A stretch of 48,148 bases of DNA from Hyella patelloides LEGE 07179 (GCF_900659865.1 NZ_LR213786.1:1-48148), one strand, 5' to 3'. Shown: positions 24,154-34,145, numbered from the stretch's first letter. Notes: generated by a model not told the origin, from the letters alone. Numbers and translations are program-made.

Positions 24154-27100
24154 TTATTTTTGGGATAAATATTGTTCTACTAAATTGACAATTGCTTTTT
24201 CTTGAAAACCTTGACTTAACTGTTTTAGTTGACTGGCAAAGGGGTGATATTGCACGTCTAATTCCTCTAACGCGATCGCCCATTGGCGAATTTTTTTCAT
24301 ACTGCCTAACATCGCTAATTCGTATAAAGCTTCTAATTTTTCTTTTGGTGGCGCAATTAAGTCTGGGATTTTCGAGTTAGTTTGTTGGTAATTAATTCCA
24401 ATTGGTTCTGTTTTCTCTTGATGAATCCATAACAACTGCAAAGATTTTTGTAAAAAAATCAATAATTTCTGCTTATCGATCGGTTTAACGAGAAAAGCAT
24501 CACAGCCAGCAATCTGATTTTGTTTGGAATCAATTGTTAAAATGCTGCTAGAAACCGCAATAATCGGTGTGTGCTGAAAGTCAGGAATTCTACGTAATTC
24601 TTCTACCGCCTCAAATCCTGTTTTGATCGGCATTACTAAATCGGTCAAAATCAAATCTGGATTTACTTTTTGCGCTATTTCAATTTCTTGTTGACCATTT
24701 TCAGCTAAGAAAACCTCAAAGCCTAAAGGTTCAAGAATATTAAGCAGATGCAGGCGATTTTCTTGTTTATCATCTGCAACTAAAAGTTTGCGTTTTTCTC
24801 CTTGATAACCAACGATTGAGTCAGATTCGGCTAAATCTTCAATGACAAAATTTTTCACTATTGGCAAAGTAAGATCGAACCAGAAAGTTGAACCCATATT
24901 TAAGGAACTCGTAACCTTTAAATCACTATTCATGAAGTGTAGTAATTGTTGAATAATAGTCAGTTCTAAACCAGTTCCCGCAGCCTTATTATGGATTTCT
25001 CCAGATTGTTCAAAGGGTAAAAATATTTTGACTAATTCTTCTGGGCTGATTCCTTTACCCGTATCAATTACTTCAAAACGAAGAGTTATCAAATCTTGCT
25101 TATGAATGTCAGTTTTTGCTTGAATAGGCAAAGACTCACTAGGCTCACTAGGCTCAATAACTACGATTCTTAAAGTCACTCGACCTTGATTAGTAAATTT
25201 CAGAGCATTGTTTAATAATTCGAGCAGAATTTGTTTGAGTCTTTGTCGATCTGCCTCAATTCCTAGGGGTAAGTTAGAGGGAATTTCTGAGGTAAAGCTC
25301 AAGTTTTGCGCCATAGCTTGCGATCGCACAATTGCCAAAATCTCTTCTACAAAAGTGGTTATCTTAATCGCTGTAGGGGATAGCTTAATAGAGGTAGTTT
25401 CCATCTGGGCAAAGTCTAAAATATCCTCAATCAGCCCCAATAAATAGCTACCACTGTGTTCAATTGTGTTTAAGCTTTTGGTTAAATTCGATGAAGATAA
25501 AGTTTGATTATCAGAGAAAGTACTCAAATTCTTTTTTAGCAGTCTCACTGAACCTAAAATGCCATTGAGAGGGGTTCTTAACTCATGGCTCATATGAGCG
25601 AGAAAATGACTTTTGGTACGATTTGCCATTTCTGCTGAATGTTTAGCTGCTGCTAATTCGATTTCTGCTTGTTTGCGATCGCTAATATCGGCGATCATCA
25701 CCAAAATACCTTCACAATTACTGTTATAAGTACAAATAAGAGAAATATGAGCTATTGCCCAAAGTTTTGAACCATCTCGACGACAAAATTGCAGATCGTA
25801 GTCTTTGATAGTTTTGGAATCACAATTAAGAGAAATAGGGGAAGCTAAAGTTATCCTTTCTTGGTTACTATGGTCGAGAAAATCAAATAAAGATCGTTCT
25901 AAAATTTCCTCTAGCTCGTATCCCAGCATTTGACAAACTCTAGGGTTTACAAAACTGATTTTGCCGTGGATATTAAGCAGCAAAATACCTTCATTTGCCG
26001 TATCCACAATAGAACGATAGCGTTTTTCGCTTTCTTTTAATGCTATTTCGATCTTTTTTCGTTTTCGCTCGCTACCAGAAGCTTCAATGATATTGCTACA
26101 AGTAGCCATAAAAGGTTGTAAATACTCGACTAAGTCTCGATCGTAACCATCTGGTCGATTCGCTACCCCAACCATGCCTAACAAAAGGTTTTGGCTGTAA
26201 AAAGGCAATCCTAAAAAAGTGTTGAGTGGTGGATGTCCTGGGGGTAAACCACCCCGTCTGGGATCGGTTTGGGGATTGTTGGCAATTACAGGTTGACCCG
26301 TTACTATCACAGCACCAAATAAGGTGTTGAGGTTGTGAAATTCCATCCCCTGAACAGCATTCTCTTCGTACAATTTGCGTGTTGCTTCATCCCAAGCAAT
26401 ATTGGTAATAGCATGGGTTTTCAGATAGGGTTGACCCTGCATTTTCATATATGCCTCTTCTATATAGGGTTCTCCTCCATCTGTATAGAAAATTTCACCA
26501 ATAAAGCCATATTCACTATTAGTAATTTCTAAAAGATTTTCCAGTAAGCCATCAAATAAAATTGCTGGTTCACTATCCTTGATGAATCTCGACTGAGCTA
26601 AACTAATTCCCTGGAGTAAGTTATTGCTATGGCGGAGGTCTTCTTCAGCTTTTTTGCGATCGCTGATATCGCTTACTGTTCCTTCATAGTAGTTTTGATT
26701 TTGCTCTTGAAATAAACGAATACTGAGTGAAACCCATATTTTGCTGTTGTCAGCGCGATAAATTTGACACTCAAAATCTGCGATCGCAGTATTCTTGGCT
26801 AACTCTGTGGTTAATTTTTGCCAATCATGGGAATTAACAAAGAGTTGCTGTTTATTTATTTCAGCGATTAATTGTTCGGAAGAATCATAGCCATAAATAC
26901 TAACTAAGGCAGGGTTAACATTTACATATTTGCCATCCTGGGTACAAAGAAAAATCCCCTCGGCTACATTCTCAAAAATATGACGATATTTCGCTTCTGT
27001 GGTTTTTAAATCATCGGTTTTTTGTTTGACACTTCCTGCTAGCTGTAGTCCTTTAGTTCGTAACTTTTCTTCTAGGGTAATGCGATTGCTAATATAAGAA

Positions 27101-28131
27101 GTCAAAACCATTGTCAGTAAAATGCCCCCTCCTAAAACTCCCCAAGGATGCCAAGTGGTGTGTTGCAAGATGTACTTAGAAGTAGATTGAGTGACTACTG
27201 ACCATTGCTGTCCAGCAAAATTTAGCTTGTATGATTGCGCAATAGTACGATCGCTTTCGGAGTCGATAGTTTCTGGTGTTAAAGAAGGATTAGAAGCAAA
27301 TAAAATGCGGTCTTTAAGTGGTGCAGAATCGTTAATAATAAGAACATCAATATCTTGGAATTGATAGTCTTGTAAAGTTTTTTCGACGATATCTCCCATC
27401 AGAAATACTCCCAGAGCAAAACCTTCAAGATGCTTACGGCGATCGCTAATAGTCTTGATGGAGACATTATTTTGATATACAGGAGAGAAAACTAAAAACC
27501 CTTTTTTGGAAGATTCGTTGGTTTGAATTAAAGTAATGGGAGCAGTTGCGATCGCTTTTTCCCGATCCCTAGCCGTTTGTAATGCTTGTAAGCGACTAGG
27601 ATTAGAAGCCAGATCGAAGCCTAGTGCAGCCTGATTTCCTTTGTAAGGTTCGACAAAATAGACAGGAAAATACTCTATTCTTGATTTAGCTCTCACCATT
27701 TGTTTGCTAATGTCTTGCTCTCTAATGGCAAAATCTAAAAATCCATCTTGTTTAGCAGCTTGTTCGTAAGCCTTTCTTTCTTCATCAACTACACGAGGAA
27801 TCCATTCCAAAGCCTGAATTTGAGGATTAGTGGCTAAATAATTTTTGGTAAACTGTTGAAATTCTTGCCGAGTAACTTTATCTGAAGCACTATAAAAGTG
27901 GCTAATTGACCCTAGAATTTGTAAATTTTTGGCTACTTGTTTTTCAATTAATCCTGCAACTTGCGCTCCATCATACTCAAACTCTTGAGCAATTTTTTTT
28001 TTTCCCAAATCCCAAACTATCGTAAAAGCGATCGCAGAACTAACCAGACCAGTGACAAAAGTTAGTATTACACCATAAGAAAAATTTTTTCTACTATTAG
28101 TTTTAGATAATTTTTCTGGTCGTTGTTCCAT
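24154..28131 (-). CDS. CHASE-PAS-GAF-PAS hybrid sensor histidine kinase with REC
   Basis: This is a 1325-residue membrane sensor. TM1 at about 21-40 is followed by an extracytoplasmic CHASE domain (about 50-300, with LEWIPRV and YFPVYFVEP typical of CHASE) and TM2 at about 330-348. Then come PAS (about 380-495), GAF (about 515-690), PAS (about 700-820), HisKA with H849 in HMSHELRTP, and HATPase (NNALKF, DTGKGIS, GTGLEL). A receiver follows with D1164 in ILTDLVMP, then a 65-residue C-terminal module shared with the plus-strand hybrid kinase at 30533-33598. The ATP-lid G2 box reads GTGLELT rather than GTGLGLA, a mild departure. It leads an operon with the REC-kinase gene and is divergent from the REC-GGDEF-EAL gene. 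CHASE ligands vary and cannot be predicted. Confidence 0.93.
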   Translation of the reverse strand: MEQRPEKLSKTNSRKNFSYGVILTFVTGLVSSAIAFTIVWDLGKKKIAQEFEYDGAQVAGLIEKQVAKNLQILGSISHFYSASDKVTRQEFQQFTKNYLATNPQIQALEWIPRVVDEERKAYEQAAKQDGFLDFAIREQDISKQMVRAKSRIEYFPVYFVEPYKGNQAALGFDLASNPSRLQALQTARDREKAIATAPITLIQTNESSKKGFLVFSPVYQNNVSIKTISDRRKHLEGFALGVFLMGDIVEKTLQDYQFQDIDVLIINDSAPLKDRILFASNPSLTPETIDSESDRTIAQSYKLNFAGQQWSVVTQSTSKYILQHTTWHPWGVLGGGILLTMVLTSYISNRITLEEKLRTKGLQLAGSVKQKTDDLKTTEAKYRHIFENVAEGIFLCTQDGKYVNVNPALVSIYGYDSSEQLIAEINKQQLFVNSHDWQKLTTELAKNTAIADFECQIYRADNSKIWVSLSIRLFQEQNQNYYEGTVSDISDRKKAEEDLRHSNNLLQGISLAQSRFIKDSEPAILFDGLLENLLEITNSEYGFIGEIFYTDGGEPYIEEAYMKMQGQPYLKTHAITNIAWDEATRKLYEENAVQGMEFHNLNTLFGAVIVTGQPVIANNPQTDPRRGGLPPGHPPLNTFLGLPFYSQNLLLGMVGVANRPDGYDRDLVEYLQPFMATCSNIIEASGSERKRKKIEIALKESEKRYRSIVDTANEGILLLNIHGKISFVNPRVCQMLGYELEEILERSLFDFLDHSNQERITLASPISLNCDSKTIKDYDLQFCRRDGSKLWAIAHISLICTYNSNCEGILVMIADISDRKQAEIELAAAKHSAEMANRTKSHFLAHMSHELRTPLNGILGSVRLLKKNLSTFSDNQTLSSSNLTKSLNTIEHSGSYLLGLIEDILDFAQMETTSIKLSPTAIKITTFVEEILAIVRSQAMAQNLSFTSEIPSNLPLGIEADRQRLKQILLELLNNALKFTNQGRVTLRIVVIEPSEPSESLPIQAKTDIHKQDLITLRFEVIDTGKGISPEELVKIFLPFEQSGEIHNKAAGTGLELTIIQQLLHFMNSDLKVTSSLNMGSTFWFDLTLPIVKNFVIEDLAESDSIVGYQGEKRKLLVADDKQENRLHLLNILEPLGFEVFLAENGQQEIEIAQKVNPDLILTDLVMPIKTGFEAVEELRRIPDFQHTPIIAVSSSILTIDSKQNQIAGCDAFLVKPIDKQKLLIFLQKSLQLLWIHQEKTEPIGINYQQTNSKIPDLIAPPKEKLEALYELAMLGSMKKIRQWAIALEELDVQYHPFASQLKQLSQGFQEKAIVNLVEQYLSQK

Positions 28132-28629
28132 TAAGCTATGTCTTTATTAAAAATGTAGCCTTGAAATTTATTCTGGATTACTTTACTTGTTTTTTAAAAA
28201 TTAGATTGTATACTTACTCGCGATGCTTTATTTCAAGAAAGAGATTTAGCTAATCAGTATATACATGAGTTAATAATTCCCAAATCTATAGATAAAATTC
28301 ACAAAAATTATTTGATTAAATTAAAGATTATTTTTTTCTACAACCTAAGCTAAACTCTTGAGAAGAGGTTTAAAAGTTCTCAGTGACTGGATTTCAAGAA
28401 TATTGCTCAACGAAATATTCAGATTTTTCCGATTATTACTTACGTGTAACGTTTTACTATCAAGTAACAAAATTAATTTCTTACAGGATCGCTGCATCCG
28501 ATAGCCAGAATAATCAAGAAACCTACTTAAATTCAACTAATATTTAAAATACGTAATTTTTACAATGACATTATCTTTATGTATATTTTAAAATTCAATA
28601 ATAGGTATAATTTTTAAATATATAAATGC
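28132..28629. other. 498-bp divergent promoter region of the signalling island
   Basis: This AT-rich region lies between the divergent CHASE-kinase and REC-GGDEF-EAL genes and must carry both promoters. One plus-strand frame without a start codon (28198-28353) contains a coding-looking stretch, TRDALFQERDLANQYIHELI, and may be a remnant of an older gene. A minus-strand frame at 28345-28536 has no recognisable features. No binding site is recognised. Confidence 0.45.
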
Positions 28630-30468
28630 ATGAAAAATATTAATATTTTAATTGTTGAAGATGAATTATTAATTGCCGAAAATTTAGCAATGAAACTAGA
28701 AACATTAGACTACAACGTCATTGACATAGTTTCTTCTGGTAAAGCTGCGATTAAAAAAGTAAATGCTCAAAGCCCTGGCTTGATTTTGATGGATATTGCT
28801 ATCAAAGGAAATATGGATGGAATTCAAACTGCCGAAGTCATTCGCGCAAACCATGACATTCCAATTATTTTCTTGACAGCTTATGCTGATGACAAAACTT
28901 TAGATCGAGCCAGTAAAACTGGTTGTTACGGTTATATTCTCAAACCATTTAAAGACAGAGAATTGCACGCAACTATCAAAATGGCTTTAAGTAAACACCA
29001 AGAACAAACTGCGATTTGTGATTCATTACAAGCTACTATCTCTGAATATTCCGTCAAAAACCATAATACAAACATAGATAGTTTAACTCAACTTCCCAAT
29101 CAATTTTTTCTGCGCGATTTATTTGAGTATTTTTTGTCAGAACATGACAATGCATCTGCTTCAAAAATTCAAAAATCAGAAAATCAACCTAGCAACGTAG
29201 AGGAGAATCAAAAGTTACTAGCTATTATTTGTTTTAGTATCGATAGATTTGAACGTATTCAACATTCTTTAGGTAATGAAAATAGAGATTTATTAATTAA
29301 AGCTGTTGTAGAAAAGCTAACTGAATGTACAGAATATTTTCAGGATAAAAGTACTTCTGCTATTGTTCGGTTACAAAACGATCGATTTGCAATTCTTCTG
29401 TCTGAAATCAAACAAAAAGTAGTAGCAACTGACTTTGCTAATTTGGTTTTAGAAAGATTACAATCGTCTTTTTTGATTGATAATTGTGAGCTTTTTCTGA
29501 CTGCTAGTATGGGTATCAGTTTTTATAATGATGAAAAACTTGGTATAGATTTACTGTTAAATCAAGCTCAAAAAGCTATGAAATATGCTCAACAACAAGG
29601 AGGGAATAAATATAAGCTGCATACCCTATCATTAGACATGATAGTTTCAGATAATTCCAATAATATCTCTTTAGAAACTGATTTACATTATGCTTTAAAA
29701 CGCCAAGAACTTGAATTATACTATCAACCTAAAATCAGTCTTAAAACAGGTAAGATTGCTGGTGTTGAGGCTTTAATACGTTGGAATCATCCTAAACTAG
29801 GATTAATCGCCCCTAATAAGTTTATTTCGATTGCCGAAGCTAGTAGTTTGATCGAACCTTTAGGAGAGTGGGTTTTAGAAACAGCTTGTAAACAGACTAA
29901 AATATGGCATCAAGCAGGATTTAATTTTCTGAGTGTAGCAGTAAATTTGTCAGGTCGTCAATTTAAGCAATTAGATTTGTTTCATAGATTAACTAAAATT
30001 ATCTTTGATTCTACTCTTGAACCAGAATTTCTTGAATTAGAATTAACTGAGCAAATTTTGGTAGACAATGTAAAAAGGAATATTCAAAGACTAAATTTTA
30101 TCAAAAAATTGGGCATTAAAATTTCTCTTGATGATTTCGGTACTGGCTATTCTTCTTTAGGCTATTTACAACAATTTCCTTTTGATATTATTAAAATAAA
30201 CCAATGTTTTGTTGAAAATATCGATCGGAATTCTAAGAATGCCATTATTGCCAAAAGTATTATTGAAATGGCTCATCAGCTAGAGCTAAAAGTAGTTGCA
30301 GAAGGCATAGAAACCGAAGCAGAACTAGAGTTTTTGGCAAAAGATCAATGTGATGAAGTACAGGGAAATTTATTAAGTCGCCCTTTACCTGTTAAAGAAT
30401 TTTCAAAATTATTATTGAAAAACCAAGACTTTACTATTGTCAATCCAGAATCAATCGCAGCTTACTAA
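28630..30468 (+). CDS. response regulator with degenerate GGDEF and intact EAL domain
   Basis: This 612-residue cytoplasmic regulator of cyclic-di-GMP has a receiver at 1-120 (D55 in LILMDIAIKG, K105). A GGDEF-fold domain (about 150-335) has QNDRF at 249-253 in place of GGDEF, so it should not make c-di-GMP. The EAL domain (about 350-595) keeps the residues used for catalysis: E380 in VEALIRW, N439, E471 in ELTEQ, D501-D502 in DDFGTGYSSL, K522, E558 and Q578. I predict a phosphorylation-controlled phosphodiesterase lowering c-di-GMP, the second messenger that governs adhesion and exopolysaccharide. It is followed 64 bp later by the PhnD-type hybrid kinase, its probable input. Confidence 0.93.
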   Translation: MKNINILIVEDELLIAENLAMKLETLDYNVIDIVSSGKAAIKKVNAQSPGLILMDIAIKGNMDGIQTAEVIRANHDIPIIFLTAYADDKTLDRASKTGCYGYILKPFKDRELHATIKMALSKHQEQTAICDSLQATISEYSVKNHNTNIDSLTQLPNQFFLRDLFEYFLSEHDNASASKIQKSENQPSNVEENQKLLAIICFSIDRFERIQHSLGNENRDLLIKAVVEKLTECTEYFQDKSTSAIVRLQNDRFAILLSEIKQKVVATDFANLVLERLQSSFLIDNCELFLTASMGISFYNDEKLGIDLLLNQAQKAMKYAQQQGGNKYKLHTLSLDMIVSDNSNNISLETDLHYALKRQELELYYQPKISLKTGKIAGVEALIRWNHPKLGLIAPNKFISIAEASSLIEPLGEWVLETACKQTKIWHQAGFNFLSVAVNLSGRQFKQLDLFHRLTKIIFDSTLEPEFLELELTEQILVDNVKRNIQRLNFIKKLGIKISLDDFGTGYSSLGYLQQFPFDIIKINQCFVENIDRNSKNAIIAKSIIEMAHQLELKVVAEGIETEAELEFLAKDQCDEVQGNLLSRPLPVKEFSKLLLKNQDFTIVNPESIAAY

Positions 30469-30532
30469 TTTGATAAATAATGAATTAATTTTTGAGACTG
30501 ATTTCATTTAAAAAGAATGAAATATAAATTAA

Positions 30533-33500
30533 ATGAAAAATAATTGGCATATCTATAAATTTAAAATATTAGCAAGATTTCTATTTTTAATCGCAACCAC
30601 TTCAACTATCTTTTTTAAATTTACTCCTTTCAGTCTGTCTCAAGAGATATTAATACCAAATCAAAAATTAGAATTTGTCAAAAAAGCTGATGTCAAAAAC
30701 AACTCTAAGATTGAGACTATTAAAGTTGGTGTCATGGCTATTAGAGGTGTGGATAGAACACGCCAAAAATGGCAACCTACTATTGATTATTTAAGTGATA
30801 ATATTCCTGGTTATAAGTTTCAATTAGTCCCCTTAAAATTCGACAATATTGAAGAATTAATTACTAATAACCAAGTTGACTTTGTATTGCCTAATCCTGG
30901 GATGTATGTGGAGTTGGAATGGGTATATGGAGCAAGACGCATTGCTACTTTACAAAACTTGCGTTTGGGCAAACCCTATACTCAATTTGGCGCAGTAATC
31001 TTTCGCCATAAAGATCGCACCGATATTCAAGAGCTAAAAGACTTGAAAGGCAAAAGGTTTATGGCTGTGAGCAAAATCGCCTTTGGCGGTTGGCAGATGG
31101 CTTGTGAAACTCTAGATAAAGCGGGAATTAAATCTCGTCATCTTAAGGAAATTAAGTTTGGTGGCAGCCATGATGCTGTGGTTTATAGAGTTTTAGATGG
31201 CTCTGTAGATGCGGGAACGGTTCGCACCGATACCTTAGAACGTATGGCTCAAGAAGGGAAAATTAACCTGGATGATTTTGTCATTCTCAACCCGCAAAAG
31301 CAACATGGTGATAAATTTCCTTTTGCCCTAAGTACTCAATTGTATCCAGAATGGCCCTTTGCCATGATGCCTCATACTGATTCAGAGTTAGGCGAACAAG
31401 TAGCGATCGCTCTAATCGAAATGCCTTCTGATACTCCCGCAGCTAAAGCAGGGAAATATCAGGGTTGGACGATCCCTGCTAACTATCAACCAGTCCACGA
31501 TATCCTAAGACATTTAAAAGTTCCTCCCTATCAATATTGGGGGAACCTTACCTGGGGAGAAGCGATTTATCAATATCGTTATTGGCTGGGATTTTCTAGT
31601 TTAGCGATTTTTGGTCTTACCTATAGTCTGGTTTATCTAATACAAGGCAAACGAAATGAAGCAGGATTAATCCAGGCTCAGGAAGAATTAAGAAAGTCCA
31701 AGCAGCTTTTGCAACTGGTAATGGATAATATTCCTCAATTTATTTTCTGGAAAGATCGTAATTCGGTATATCTAGGTTGCAATCAAAACTTGGCCACAGC
31801 AGCAGGGATAGAAAATCCAGAGCAAATAGTGAATAAAACAGACTACGATTTAGCTTGGAAAACAGAAGAAGCAGATTTCTATCGAAAATGCGATCGCCGA
31901 GTCATGGAATCGAACACCGCCGAATTGGGTATTGTAGAACCTCAACTCCAAGCAGATGGCAAAAAAGCTTGGATAGAAACCAATAAAGTTCCCCTTCATG
32001 ATGCAGAAGGCAAAGTAATTGGTATTTTAGGTACTTTTCAAGATATTACAGTACGTAAAGAAGCTGAAGAAGCACTAAAACGATCCAAAGAAGAATTAGA
32101 ATTGCGAGTTGCCGAACGTACTAACGAACTGGCTCAAGCTAAAGAAAAAGCTGAAGTTGCCAACCAAGCTAAAAGCGAATTTCTCTCCAGTATGAGTCAC
32201 GAATTACGGACTCCTTTGAATGGTATCTTAGGATATGCTCAAATTCTCAGACGCGATCGCTCATTAACGCCTCATCAAAGTAAAGGTCTTAAAATTATCC
32301 ACGATAGTGGCAATCATTTATTAACACTAATTAATGACATTCTGGACTTATCAAAAATCGAAGCTCGTAAGCTAGAACTTTACCCTACAGATATTCATCT
32401 CGAAACCTTTTTGTCTGGATTAGAGGGAATCATCAAAATGCGAGCAATGGAAAAAGATATTAAGTTTCAATATCAAGCATTAACTCCTCTTCCAGCAGGA
32501 ATGATAGCTGATGAAAAGCGACTGAGACAAGTGCTACTCAATTTATTGGGCAATGCTGTGAAATTTACCGATTATGGACGGGTGACTTTAAACATTAGTA
32601 CGAAAAAAAAAGAAGTTGCAACTCTGGAAGAAAACAATAGTAATTTTCTTAACCGACAAACTTTTCGCTTTGAAGTCGTCGATACTGGAATTGGCATGAA
32701 TCCTCAACAGCTAAATAAAATTTTTCAAGCCTTTGAACAGGTGGGAGACAAAAAACGTCGTGAACAAGGAACTGGCTTAGGATTAGCTATCAGCCGACAA
32801 TTAGTTGAATTGATGGGCGGTCAACTTCAAGTTACTAGCGAATTAGAAAAAGGCTCGACATTTTGGTTTGAAATCACTTTACCAGTAGTAGAAACTCTCA
32901 AAAATCAAACAACCGACGAAAGAGAGCAACGTCAAATTGTCGGTTATCAAGGCGAAAGAAAACATATTTTAGTAGTAGATGACAAAGATGAAAACCGCCT
33001 CGTCCTACAAAATATGCTTGAACCTCTAGGGTTTAAGATAAGTGTGGCAGATGATGGTCAACAAGAGATAGATTTTGCCCAAAAGCTAAAGCCTGACTGT
33101 ATTTTGACCGATTTAGTCATGCCAGTTAAAACTGGGTTTGAAGCAGTTAAAGAAATCCGTAATCTACCTGAAGTCAAAGACATAGTTATTATCGCCATTT
33201 CTGCCAGCGTATTGGACATGGATCGAGAAAAAAGCCGAATTCTCGGTTGTGATTCTTTTTTACCTAAACCTGTAGATCAGATAAAGTTACTGGCTGTTTT
33301 ACAAGAGTATTTGCAGTTGGATTGGATTTATGAAGAGATAGAAGAATCCAGTTCCGATAACCTGACAACTACAGAGGCTAACTCTACTAAAATTTTGATT
33401 GCCCCGCCCTCTGAAGAAATGGAAATCCTGTACGAACTAGCCATGCTAGGCAGCATGAAGAAAATTCGCGAACGGGCTATATATCTGGAAAAATTAGACA

Positions 33501-33598
33501 AACAGTACGAACCTCTTGCTGACAAACTCAAAGAATTGGCACAGGGATTTCAGGAAAAGGCAATTGTGAATTTAATCGAACAATATTTGCCAAATTAG
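30533..33598 (+). CDS. hybrid histidine kinase with PhnD-like periplasmic sensor
   Basis: This is a 1021-residue membrane sensor. The N-terminal hydrophobic segment (about 11-34) precedes a periplasmic phosphonate/phosphate-binding-protein-like domain (about 60-325: IKVGVMAIRG, WQPTIDYLSDNIPGYKFQLV, VDFVLPNPGMYVELEW, GGSHDAVVYRVLDGSVDAGT). TM is at about 350-370, then PAS (about 390-510) and a coiled coil. HisKA has H556 in MSHELRTPLNGILG, and HATPase has GNAVKF, DTGIGM and GTGLGLAI. The receiver has D860 in ILTDLVMP. The 65-residue C-terminal module is the same as in the CHASE kinase. All kinase motifs are intact. PhnD-type sensors bind small oxyanions or organic anions; the true ligand is unknown. 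It probably signals to the co-directional REC-EAL protein and its own receiver. Confidence 0.94.
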   Translation: MKNNWHIYKFKILARFLFLIATTSTIFFKFTPFSLSQEILIPNQKLEFVKKADVKNNSKIETIKVGVMAIRGVDRTRQKWQPTIDYLSDNIPGYKFQLVPLKFDNIEELITNNQVDFVLPNPGMYVELEWVYGARRIATLQNLRLGKPYTQFGAVIFRHKDRTDIQELKDLKGKRFMAVSKIAFGGWQMACETLDKAGIKSRHLKEIKFGGSHDAVVYRVLDGSVDAGTVRTDTLERMAQEGKINLDDFVILNPQKQHGDKFPFALSTQLYPEWPFAMMPHTDSELGEQVAIALIEMPSDTPAAKAGKYQGWTIPANYQPVHDILRHLKVPPYQYWGNLTWGEAIYQYRYWLGFSSLAIFGLTYSLVYLIQGKRNEAGLIQAQEELRKSKQLLQLVMDNIPQFIFWKDRNSVYLGCNQNLATAAGIENPEQIVNKTDYDLAWKTEEADFYRKCDRRVMESNTAELGIVEPQLQADGKKAWIETNKVPLHDAEGKVIGILGTFQDITVRKEAEEALKRSKEELELRVAERTNELAQAKEKAEVANQAKSEFLSSMSHELRTPLNGILGYAQILRRDRSLTPHQSKGLKIIHDSGNHLLTLINDILDLSKIEARKLELYPTDIHLETFLSGLEGIIKMRAMEKDIKFQYQALTPLPAGMIADEKRLRQVLLNLLGNAVKFTDYGRVTLNISTKKKEVATLEENNSNFLNRQTFRFEVVDTGIGMNPQQLNKIFQAFEQVGDKKRREQGTGLGLAISRQLVELMGGQLQVTSELEKGSTFWFEITLPVVETLKNQTTDEREQRQIVGYQGERKHILVVDDKDENRLVLQNMLEPLGFKISVADDGQQEIDFAQKLKPDCILTDLVMPVKTGFEAVKEIRNLPEVKDIVIIAISASVLDMDREKSRILGCDSFLPKPVDQIKLLAVLQEYLQLDWIYEEIEESSSDNLTTTEANSTKILIAPPSEEMEILYELAMLGSMKKIRERAIYLEKLDKQYEPLADKLKELAQGFQEKAIVNLIEQYLPN

Positions 33599-33762
33599 TT
33601 AAAGTAGTTTTTAGTTAAAACTGTTCGCTGAATAACTGATAGGATATTTTAGCGCGATCGAGCAATAGTTCTCTAATAAGACTAAGACGAGGTCTAAAAT
33701 AGCCATTAATTCAATCCACATTCAACCATAAAATAATAAGTATCAAATCAGGAGTAATCATA

Positions 33763-34092
33763 ATGACCACTTACTATTACGTTTTAGCCAGCCAAAAATT
33801 TTTATTAGAAGAAGAACCTTTTGAAGAGGTAATTAAAGAAAGAGTTCGTAATTATCAAGAACAAAATAAAGAAATTGACTTTTGGTTAATCAAACAGCCT
33901 GCTTTTTTAGAAGCTCCAGAAATGGCAGAAATAAAAGCTAAATGTCCTCAACCTTCAGTTGCAGTTATTTCTACTAATAAACAAATGATTACTTGGTTAA
34001 AACTAAGATTAGAGTATGTAATTACTGGGCAATTTGAGGCTCCTTCTGAGTCTATTCCTGATGCTTTGGCTTCTTTGGAAACAGTTTCTTAG
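33763..34092 (+). CDS. ycf54: Ycf54 / DUF2488, Mg-protoporphyrin monomethyl ester cyclase factor
   Basis: This 109-residue protein matches the Ycf54 family almost along its length: MTTYYYVLASQKFLLEEEPF at the start, EIDFWLIKQPAFLEAPEMAE in the middle and WLKLRLEYVITGQFEAPSES near the end. In Synechocystis, Ycf54 is required for stable activity of the oxidative cyclase (AcsF) that forms the fifth ring of chlorophyll, so this gene belongs to chlorophyll synthesis. The ATG at 33763 has GGAG at 33751-33754. It is monocistronic, with a terminator about 54 bp downstream. Confidence 0.95.
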   Translation: MTTYYYVLASQKFLLEEEPFEEVIKERVRNYQEQNKEIDFWLIKQPAFLEAPEMAEIKAKCPQPSVAVISTNKQMITWLKLRLEYVITGQFEAPSESIPDALASLETVS

Positions 34093-34145
34093 AAGTTATA
34101 GGAAGTGAAAAAAGTCTTATTTAAAATAATTACCTAATCTGGTTT

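Noticed and set aside
28345-28536. 63-residue minus-strand frame in the divergent promoter region
   Set aside because: AT-rich, no conserved motif or ribosome-binding site, and it lies where promoters are needed.
28630-30468. Active diguanylate cyclase
   Set aside because: The GGDEF signature is replaced by QNDRF, so only the EAL activity is predicted.
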